From JBBIJR01 sp037445875 (GTDB taxonomy: Bacteria; CLD3; SB21): 12,164 nt of DNA. The DNA lies in assembly GCA_037445875.1 (NCBI GenBank), contig JBBIJR010000092.1:1-12164 (forward strand). Direction: 5' to 3'. Position numbers and translations under genes: made by a program. A model generated the notes under the pieces. The model did no database searches, was not told the DNA's origin, and was given only the letters and a program-made list of their open reading frames with translations. This document shows, one piece after another, positions 6,549 through 12,164 of this stretch. Each line of letters begins with the position of its first letter. The first letter of the stretch is position 1.

Positions 6549-8027
6549 ATGAAGCGGCTGTTTCCATCGTCGTTCTATAACATACGGTCCCTGATCGGTG
6601 CCGGATTGTCGGTGCTCAGTCTGGCTCTCATCGTCTTTCTCTTTGTACTCGAGGCCCTGGCGGATCAGCCGAAGCCGTACATGGGCATCATCACGTTTAT
6701 CATTCTGCCCGGTTTCCTGGTCATCGGCATCCTGATGATCGCATGGGGCATCCTGAGGGAGCACCGGCTGCGCAGGCTGGGCAAGGCGGAGAGCCACCTG
6801 CCGGTCATCGATTTCAACAACCCAAGGCACCGCCTCGCGTTTTCGGTGGTTTCCTTCGGAATGATCGTTTTTCTCGCCCTTTCGGCGTTCGGGAGTTACA
6901 AAGCGTACGAATTCACCGATTCCGACGAGTTCTGCGGCGAAATGTGCCATACCGTGATGAGTCCTGAATTCACCGCTTACCAGTATTCTCCGCACGCCCG
7001 CGTGGGATGCGCGCAGTGCCACATCGGTTCCGGTGCGGAGTGGTTCGTCAAAGCGAAGATCTCCGGCTCCTATCAGGTCTACTCCGTCTTGTTCAATAAA
7101 TTCTCGCGGCCTATTCCGACCCCGATCGAGAATCTTCGGCCGGCGCAGGAAACGTGCGAGCAGTGCCACTGGCCCAAGCACTTCTTCAGCGAGAAGCAGA
7201 AGGTGCTGACGTATTACTTGTCCGATGAACACAATACCCGGTGGACCCTGAATCTGTTGATCAAGATCGGAGGAGGCAATCACGAGGAAGGTCCCACCTC
7301 CGGCATTCACTGGCACATGAATATTGCCAACGAAATTACGTACCGGCCCTCCGACGCCGCGCGGCAGGACATACCGTGGGTGCGAGTCCGGCACCGGGAC
7401 GGATCGGAAACGGTGTATCGCGACACGACGAGGCACGTGGACGTCGTGGCAGGTGAGGCACGGCGGATGGACTGCATTGATTGCCATAATCGGCCCACAC
7501 ACATTTTTCACCATCCCGCCAACTCCGTCAACCACGCCATGTCCGTGGGATGGATCGATGACCGTTTGCCCTACATCAAGAACGTCGCCGTCAAGGCCCT
7601 GCAAAGTCCGTATCGCAGCAAAGAAACCGCGATGGACAGCATTCGAGTCACGATTGCCGATTTCTATGCCTCGCACTATCCCGAATTGGTGGTGAGCAAG
7701 AAGACCGCCATCGATCGCGCCGTCCAGGAAGCGCAAAAGATCTACACCCGCAATTTCTTTCCGGAAATGAACGTGAGTTGGAAGCATTTCCCGGACAACA
7801 TCGGACACATGTATGCGCCGGGATGCTTCCGCTGTCACGACGGAAAACACCGGAGCGACGATGGCCGCTTCCTTTCACGCGATTGCAACATGTGTCATAC
7901 GATCCTCGCACAGAAATTGGAAAAAGGAAGCCTTCGGATCTCGCTGCAAGGAATCGACTACCGTCATCCCGTAGATATCGGTAATGAGTGGCAGGAAAAG
8001 AATTGCAGCGAATGCCACAGTGAATGA
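6549..8027 (+). CDS. Seven-haem NapC/NirT-type quinol dehydrogenase, ImcH-like
   Basis: A 492-residue protein. ATG 6549 is 10 bases after the previous stop, with GAAGG at 6537-6541 as ribosome site. Three N-terminal helices lie at about 14-37, 44-69 and 96-117, with HRLRR after the second. The haem domain follows. Its first site is CGEMCH at 129, a CX3CH motif in the context FCxxxCHTVMSPE typical of this branch of the NapC/NirT family. Six CXXCH motifs follow at 154, 203, 309, 426, 446 and 486. SPHARVGCAQCHIGSGAEWF (147-166) is the family signature around haem 2. Family members oxidise quinol at the inner membrane and hand electrons to periplasmic partners. Three helices plus seven haems match, from memory, Geobacter ImcH rather than the short one-helix NapC, NrfH or CymA. 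The last gene before a 119-base gap, it is probably co-transcribed with the two b/c fusions. Confidence 0.87.
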   Translation: MKRLFPSSFYNIRSLIGAGLSVLSLALIVFLFVLEALADQPKPYMGIITFIILPGFLVIGILMIAWGILREHRLRRLGKAESHLPVIDFNNPRHRLAFSVVSFGMIVFLALSAFGSYKAYEFTDSDEFCGEMCHTVMSPEFTAYQYSPHARVGCAQCHIGSGAEWFVKAKISGSYQVYSVLFNKFSRPIPTPIENLRPAQETCEQCHWPKHFFSEKQKVLTYYLSDEHNTRWTLNLLIKIGGGNHEEGPTSGIHWHMNIANEITYRPSDAARQDIPWVRVRHRDGSETVYRDTTRHVDVVAGEARRMDCIDCHNRPTHIFHHPANSVNHAMSVGWIDDRLPYIKNVAVKALQSPYRSKETAMDSIRVTIADFYASHYPELVVSKKTAIDRAVQEAQKIYTRNFFPEMNVSWKHFPDNIGHMYAPGCFRCHDGKHRSDDGRFLSRDCNMCHTILAQKLEKGSLRISLQGIDYRHPVDIGNEWQEKNCSECHSE

Positions 8028-8053
8028 GCGAACAAGGTTCGCAGCGGATCACA

Positions 8054-8065
8054 TGACAATTATCA
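8054..8065 (+). promoter_or_regulatory. Third TGA-N6-TCA dyad, in the gap before the Rieske gene
   Basis: TGACAATTATCA has TGA/TCA arms with the same six-base spacing as the pair at 1468-1502. An overlapping inverted repeat, ACAAT-TATC-ATTGT, covers 8057-8070. It lies in the 119-base gap 8028-8146, the only sizeable break in the gene string, and would suit a second promoter for the bc-complex genes. No convincing -10 follows: TACGTT near 8089 is poor. No intrinsic terminator is visible in the gap, so read-through from upstream is also likely. Confidence 0.35.
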
Positions 8066-8146
8066 TTGTATGAACGCGAGTCCCGTCTTACGTTAAGGAA
8101 TCTTGACTGCGGAAGAGCAGGTCGGTCACCAAGTAATGAGGTCGGT

Positions 8147-8602
8147 ATGGTTCCTCAGACGGACGAACCGGCACAACCCGGCAAAAGGGATTTCCTGAAA
8201 TGGGTGCTGAGCGGCGCCACGATCGCATGGCTGGGCTCGGTGTTGTATCCCGTCCTGTCCTTCCTAAAGCCGCCGAAACAACCCGAGGTCGAAGTAAGCA
8301 GCATCAAAGTGGGCAAAGTGTCGGACGTCGAAAAGGACAGCGGGACGATTGTGCGCTTCGGGAACCGGCCCGTGATCCTTATCCGGAAGGCGGACGGCGA
8401 CTTCAGGGCATTCTCGGCAACCTGCACCCATCTTGATTGCACGGTCCAGTACCGTAAAGACATGGGCGTGATCTGGTGCGCGTGCCACAACGGCGCCTAC
8501 GACCTTAACGGGAGAAACGTGGCGGGACCGCCGCCGAAACCCCTGGACGAATTCAAAGTGATCGTGCAGGGCGAAGAAATCATCATATCCAAGAAGACAT
8601 GA
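8147..8602 (+). CDS. Rieske 2Fe-2S protein of a cytochrome bc complex
   Basis: A 151-residue protein. ATG 8147 is preceded by GAGG at 8138-8141. The frame is open upstream to 8066, but that extension lacks family resemblance. Both Rieske boxes are present: CTHLDC at 93-98 and CACHNG at 111-116. They supply the two Cys and two His cluster ligands and the two extra Cys that form the usual disulfide. One N-terminal helix (about 15-42) follows KRDFLKWVLSG, a Tat-like signal with KR in place of RR; it would stay uncleaved as the membrane anchor. PPPKPLDEF after box 2 is the typical proline loop. Role from the family: takes one electron from quinol at the Qo site and delivers it to the c-type subunit. 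It overlaps the cytochrome b gene by ATGA, so the two are surely made together. Confidence 0.95.
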   Translation: MVPQTDEPAQPGKRDFLKWVLSGATIAWLGSVLYPVLSFLKPPKQPEVEVSSIKVGKVSDVEKDSGTIVRFGNRPVILIRKADGDFRAFSATCTHLDCTVQYRKDMGVIWCACHNGAYDLNGRNVAGPPPKPLDEFKVIVQGEEIIISKKT

Positions 8603-9678
8603 AGACGTTCCTGCGTCGAAACTACGAGTGGATCAATGAGCGGGTACAGCTGGATGAACTGACCCAGTACATGGGCAAGAAATACGTGCCCGTGCATCGC
8701 CACTCCATCTGGTACTACTTTGGCGGTGTCTCCTTGTTCCTCTTCCTGATTCAAGTCGTGACGGGTATCCTTCTCCTCCTATACTACAAAGCAAGCGAAG
8801 ACCTGGCCTTCGAAAGCATTCACTTCATCATGTCCAAAGTGCAGTTCGGCTGGCTGGTCCGTTCCATTCACAGCTGGGCGGCGAACCTGTTCATCCTCGC
8901 GGCCTTTGTCCACATGTTTAGCGTGTATTTCACCAAAGCGTATCGGAAACCGCGCGAGATGACCTGGCTGAGCGGAATGTTGATGTTCTTCCTCGCACTC
9001 GGCTTCGGTTTCAGCGGCTATCTCCTGCCGTGGAACGAACTGGCGTACTTTGCGACCAAGGTCGGCACGGAAATCGCAGGCGCCGTGCCCTGGATCGGAG
9101 AACACCTCCTCGTGTTCATGCGCGGCGGCGAGGACGTGACGGGTGCCACGCTCTCGCGTTTCTTCGGGTTCCACGTGGCCGTATTCCCGGGCATTTTCAC
9201 GGTCCTGTTGTTTGCCCACCTGCTGCTCGTCCAGCGCCAGGGCATGAGCGAGCCCCTCGAACATGAAAGGACGCCCGGCGCGTCGCATCAGACCATGCCG
9301 TTCTTTCCCAATTTTCTCCTGCGCGATCTTCTGCTCTGGCTGATCGTACTCAATGTGCTGGCCGTCCTTGCCGTGTTCTTTCCGTGGGAGTTGGGAAAGA
9401 AGGCCGATGCTTTCGCCCCGGCACCTGCGGGCATCAAACCGGAATGGTACTTTCTGTTCATGTTTCAGACGCTGAAGCTCATTCCGGCACACCTGTGGTT
9501 CCTCGAAGGCGAGACGTTCGGGGTGCTGGCGTTCGGAGTAGCGGGAGTCCTCTGGCTGATGGTGCCGTTCTGGGACCGGAAGAGCTCTCGCGGAGAACTT
9601 AATCGTACCATCAATTACATCGGCATTGCGGTGGTCGCGTACATCATCGTGCTGACGATCATGGGATGGCTGTTATGA
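8599..9678 (+). CDS. Cytochrome b, b6 plus subunit IV in one chain
   Basis: A 359-residue protein whose ATG overlaps the Rieske stop. About seven helices can be drawn: four like cytochrome b6 and three like subunit IV. The b-haem ligand pairs are H91/H105 (HX13H) and H192/H207 (HX14H). The 14-residue spacing in the second pair is the b6-type pattern. GYLLPWNE and the Qo-site motif PEWY (281-284) are present. No cysteine occurs anywhere in the protein. At the place where b6 proteins attach the extra haem c-n (Cys in YC-GG), this one has Tyr40 in WYYFGG, so that haem should be absent. The length matches b6 (about 215) plus subunit IV (about 160) fused. Role: quinol oxidation at Qo and quinone reduction at Qi, pumping charge. 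Its c-type partner is the 11-haem protein encoded next. Confidence 0.95.
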   Translation: MKTFLRRNYEWINERVQLDELTQYMGKKYVPVHRHSIWYYFGGVSLFLFLIQVVTGILLLLYYKASEDLAFESIHFIMSKVQFGWLVRSIHSWAANLFILAAFVHMFSVYFTKAYRKPREMTWLSGMLMFFLALGFGFSGYLLPWNELAYFATKVGTEIAGAVPWIGEHLLVFMRGGEDVTGATLSRFFGFHVAVFPGIFTVLLFAHLLLVQRQGMSEPLEHERTPGASHQTMPFFPNFLLRDLLLWLIVLNVLAVLAVFFPWELGKKADAFAPAPAGIKPEWYFLFMFQTLKLIPAHLWFLEGETFGVLAFGVAGVLWLMVPFWDRKSSRGELNRTINYIGIAVVAYIIVLTIMGWLL

Positions 9679-11150
9679 ATCGTTGCCGGAGATGGCTGAC
9701 CGTGACCGTGGTGTGGGTGGCGGTACTTGCCCCGGAGGGGTGGGCCCGTGTTCCTGACCAGTGCTATACCTGCCATGAGACGATGGGCGACAAGGCGTCC
9801 ACGCTCTTCAAGAAGGACGTCCACTATGTCCGGGGCTTGTCCTGTGCCGATTGTCACGGTGGAGACCGGAACAGCGACGACATAGAGGCGTCCATGAGCC
9901 GCAGGGCAGGGTTCGTCGGAATCCCGTCGGGGGATGCAATTTCGGCAGCGTGCGCCCGCTGCCACTCGGATTCCGTACGAATGAGCAAGTTCGGATCCAA
10001 CCTGCCCGTGGGGCAATTACAGGCGTTGATGAACGGCTCCCACGGCAAGATGGCGACCAGCGGACGAAGCCGGATTCTTCAGTGCACGACCTGCCACCGA
10101 GCCCACGGGATCGTCTCGGCCCGCAGTCCCGCCTCTCCGGTTCACCCGCTGCGCGTCGTGCAGACGTGCAGCCAGTGTCACGCCAACGCGTCCTACATGA
10201 AACTGTATAATCCGTCGCTGCCCGTCGACCAGCTGGACAAGTACAAGACCAGCGTGCACGGTATTCGGCACGCCCGGCACGATGCGAAGGCGGCCGTGTG
10301 TTCGAGTTGTCACGGGAGCCATGAGATTCTTCCCGCCACGAGTTTCAAGTCGAAGGTCTTTGCTTCCAATCTTCCCGAGACGTGCGGGCATTGCCACTCG
10401 GACTCGGTGTATATGAAGGAATACGGGATTCCGACCACTCAGGTCGGGGATTTCTCCACCAGTGTCCACGGAGTCGCGCTCCTGAAGAAAAGAGACCTGT
10501 CGGCTCCGGCCTGTAACGATTGCCACGGCAATCACGGCGCAACACCGCCGGGCGTCGAGTCCATCTCGAAGGTCTGCGGAAAATGCCACGCACTGAACGC
10601 CGATCTGTTCTCGTCCAGCCCGCACAAGCGCGCCTTCGACGACGAGCAGTTGCCGGAATGCGAGACATGCCACGGAAAGCATGCCATTCTGCCCGCCACG
10701 GTGGGCATGCTGGGTGTTGACTCTTCGGCCGTCTGCCACCGCTGCCACGCGAAAGAGTCCGACAAAGGGTATCGTGCGGCCCGCGACATGCGCCGCTGGA
10801 TCGACAGCCTCGCGGTGGAGGAAAGAGTCGCTCTGGCGCTGATCAACGAGGCCGAGCAAAAGGGCATGGAGGTCGGCGAAGCCAAATTCAAACTGCGTGA
10901 TGTCAATCAGGCCCGTCTCGAGTCGCGAACGATGGTCCACTCCTTTAACGAGAAGAAGTTCCGCGGCGTCGTCGGCAAAGGTCTGGACGTCACATCGTTT
11001 GTCCAGGCGGAAGCGCGCGCGGCGGTCGAAGAGTACGCGTTCCGAAGATGGGGGTTGGGGTTCTCGACGCTGATCATTACCATCCTGGCTGGCTCTCTAT
11101 ACGCATGGATCCGGCGTATAGAGAAAACGGATCGCCGAAGCCATCCCTGA
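9675..11150 (+). CDS. 11-haem membrane-anchored cytochrome c, c-type subunit of the bc complex
   Basis: A 491-residue protein. ATG 9675 is preferred over in-frame ATG 9666 because it gives the same ATGA overlap as the other junctions. Residues 1-24 are a signal peptide (MNRCRRWL... ending GWA). Eleven CXXCH motifs run from CYTCH (30) to CHRCH (354), most in alternating CxxCHGxH and CxxCHSDSVYM-type pairs suggesting repeated two-haem units. Residues about 360-458 are haem-free, charged and probably helical. A C-terminal helix (about 460-482) followed by RRIEKTDRR anchors it with the haems periplasmic. Known: Rieske/b complexes outside mitochondria and chloroplasts often use a multihaem c subunit in place of cytochrome c1 or f. 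Inferred role: accept electrons from the Rieske protein and spread them to periplasmic carriers. A specific gene name cannot be given. Confidence 0.88.
   Translation: MNRCRRWLTVTVVWVAVLAPEGWARVPDQCYTCHETMGDKASTLFKKDVHYVRGLSCADCHGGDRNSDDIEASMSRRAGFVGIPSGDAISAACARCHSDSVRMSKFGSNLPVGQLQALMNGSHGKMATSGRSRILQCTTCHRAHGIVSARSPASPVHPLRVVQTCSQCHANASYMKLYNPSLPVDQLDKYKTSVHGIRHARHDAKAAVCSSCHGSHEILPATSFKSKVFASNLPETCGHCHSDSVYMKEYGIPTTQVGDFSTSVHGVALLKKRDLSAPACNDCHGNHGATPPGVESISKVCGKCHALNADLFSSSPHKRAFDDEQLPECETCHGKHAILPATVGMLGVDSSAVCHRCHAKESDKGYRAARDMRRWIDSLAVEERVALALINEAEQKGMEVGEAKFKLRDVNQARLESRTMVHSFNEKKFRGVVGKGLDVTSFVQAEARAAVEEYAFRRWGLGFSTLIITILAGSLYAWIRRIEKTDRRSHP
11094..11124 (+). other. Perfect 11-bp inverted repeat at the 3' end of the operon
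   Basis: TCTCTATACGC (11094-11104) and GCGTATAGAGA (11114-11124) are exact reverse complements around a 9-base loop. The repeat lies inside the last codons of the 11-haem gene, encoding part of the membrane helix and the basic tail. A run of A, not T, follows, so it is not a classical intrinsic terminator for the + strand. It may stabilise the mRNA end or slow RNA polymerase before the convergent gene. Confidence 0.6.
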
Positions 11151-11157
11151 ACGCTAC

Positions 11158-11174
11158 GTCCGGGACGCCCGGGC
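11158..11174. other. Short hairpin between the convergent genes
   Basis: CCGGG-ACG-CCCGG at 11160-11172 is a perfect 5-3-5 inverted repeat, extendable by one T-G and one G-C pair. It occupies much of the 35-base gap (11151-11185) between the cytochrome operon and the oppositely oriented regulator. There is no T run on either strand, so it is at most a weak bidirectional terminator. Confidence 0.4.
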
Positions 11175-11185
11175 AGTGACCCGGA

Positions 11186-12164
11186 TCAGTTCATCGCGGC
11201 GCGCACCGGTCCGATTGAGGGGGACCGGATTTCACTGAACTTCTCCCGAATCTCCAGAATATTAGGCACGATTTGTCGAAAAGAGACCACCAGCTCCGGG
11301 TCGAAGTGCGTTCCGCTGAGCCGATCGAGTTCCTTCAACGCTTCGTCTACAGACCACGCCTGTTTGTACGGCCTTTCGGACGTCAGGGCATCGAACACGT
11401 CGGCCACCGTACAAATCCGTGCGCTCAGCGGTATCTGGCTCCCCTTGAGCCCCCGCGGATAGCCGGTTCCGTCGAACTTCTCGTGGTGGCACAGGGCGAT
11501 CTCGGACGCCATCTGGAGCAGGCGGGATTTGCTGTTGTGCATGATTTCGTACCCCGTGAGGGTATGTAGTTTGATCTGGGCGAATTCATAGATATCCAGC
11601 TTGTCGCCCTTGAAGAGGATGTCGTCCGGGGTGGCCACTTTGCCGATGTCGTGCATCGGAGAGGCGAGAAACATCAGGTCCTGGTCGTCCACGCCCATGC
11701 CGATATGTTTCGCTAGGGCTTTGCTGTACAGCGCGACGCGCATGACATGCAGACCCGTTTCCGGGCTCCGGTACTCCGCCGCCCGGGCCAGCCGGAAGAT
11801 GACCTCCTTTTCCCTCTCAACGATCTCGTGCGTTGCCTTGCGCACCTCATCGGCCAGCCAGTCGGCCCGACTAACCAGCTCCCGGTGATGCTGGCGGATC
11901 TGCAGCATGTTCTTGGTCCGCGCGACCAGCTCGGCGTGATCGATGGGTTTGTTGAGGAAGTCGGAGGCACCGAGTTCCAGCGCGCGATAGCGGATGCGCC
12001 GGTCGTTGTCGGCCGTGATCATGACGATCGGCGTGGTGGGGTCCTCCGCCACGTCCCGAAAGCGCTGGATGAACTCGAGTCCGTTCAAGTCCGGCATCAT
12101 GTAATCTACGTATATCAGATCGGCCGTGTGGTTGAGGCACCAGCGGAGCGCTTCGGGCGAGTTC
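11186..12164 (-). CDS. Receiver plus HD-GYP response regulator, N terminus outside window
   Basis: The - strand frame runs from the window end to the stop at 11186-11188; 325 residues are visible. The ATG at 12098-12100 is internal: it lies inside the conserved VDYMMPDLNG of a receiver domain and the frame is open upstream, so the first part of that domain is missing. Counting from the first visible residue, Asp20 is the phospho-acceptor, Thr50 (MITAD) and Lys72 (NKP) the switch residues. A helical linker rich in R, E and K leads to an HD-GYP domain with H171-D172 (HDIGK), HTLTG, H226-H227-E228 and DGTGYP. These are the metal-binding and signature residues of active HD-GYP phosphodiesterases, which degrade cyclic di-GMP (some act on cGAMP). 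The layout is that of RpfG-type regulators. It is convergent with the cytochrome operon, so a regulatory link is possible but unproven. Confidence 0.92.
   Translation of the reverse strand, partial: NSPEALRWCLNHTADLIYVDYMMPDLNGLEFIQRFRDVAEDPTTPIVMITADNDRRIRYRALELGASDFLNKPIDHAELVARTKNMLQIRQHHRELVSRADWLADEVRKATHEIVEREKEVIFRLARAAEYRSPETGLHVMRVALYSKALAKHIGMGVDDQDLMFLASPMHDIGKVATPDDILFKGDKLDIYEFAQIKLHTLTGYEIMHNSKSRLLQMASEIALCHHEKFDGTGYPRGLKGSQIPLSARICTVADVFDALTSERPYKQAWSVDEALKELDRLSGTHFDPELVVSFRQIVPNILEIREKFSEIRSPSIGPVRAAMN

Noticed and set aside
8599..11150. Alternative complex III (Act) as the identity of the bc genes
   Set aside because: Act complexes lack a Rieske protein and a cytochrome b with PEWY. 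Both are plainly present here, so this is a true Rieske/cytochrome b complex.

Overview
This window is almost entirely electron-transfer machinery. By direct count the proteins carry 59 predicted covalent haem-attachment motifs: 57 CXXCH, one CX3CH and one CX4CH. To these are added b-type haem sites in three proteins and one Rieske 2Fe-2S protein. All cytochrome genes lie on the + strand. A single two-component output gene enters from the right on the - strand.

Organism: signal peptides, a lipoprotein, very large periplasmic cytochromes and ATGA-overlapping genes in moderately GC-rich DNA point to a Gram-negative anaerobic or facultative bacterium that respires through multihaem cytochromes. 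The gene set resembles those of metal-respiring Desulfuromonadia and of uncultured FCB-group lineages such as Ignavibacteria-like or Zixibacteria-like bacteria. I cannot place it further from this sequence. A strong Shine-Dalgarno site at 823-830 argues weakly against typical Bacteroidia.

Layout. (1) 2-1384 holds the 3' end of a multihaem cytochrome, a small lipoprotein cytochrome with a CX4CH motif, and a tetrahaem c554-like cytochrome. It is closed by a good intrinsic terminator at 1406-1444. (2) 1385-1589 is an AT-rich promoter region with two tandem TGA-N6-TCA-type dyads (one slightly degenerate), centred 22 bp apart. (3) 1590-8027 holds two paralogous fusions of a multihaem cytochrome c with a b-type membrane cytochrome (13 and 19 c-haems), then a seven-haem, three-helix NapC/NirT-type quinol dehydrogenase resembling Geobacter ImcH. 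(4) 8028-8146 is a gap with a third dyad of the same type. (5) 8147-11150 holds a Rieske protein, a one-piece cytochrome b6/subunit IV and an 11-haem membrane-anchored cytochrome c, all joined by ATGA overlaps; this is an alternative cytochrome bc complex. (6) 11186 to the window end (- strand) is a receiver plus HD-GYP response regulator, convergent with the operon and cut off by the window edge.

How they may work together (inference): the window places three architecturally different ways of moving electrons between the quinone pool and periplasmic haems in one locus: CbcL-like b/c fusions (twice), an ImcH-like NapC/NirT protein, and a Rieske/b6-type complex. In Geobacter the ImcH and CbcL routes are separate and serve acceptors of different redox potential. 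A combined locus suggests a branched or potential-tunable inner-membrane gate feeding a periplasmic haem network, or the reverse if the cell takes electrons from an outside donor. No outer-membrane porin-cytochrome conduit, terminal reductase or haem-maturation gene is visible here, so the final electron partner is unknown.

No intergenic gap exceeds 300 bases. I saw no tRNA, rRNA, CRISPR array, insertion sequence or integrase.
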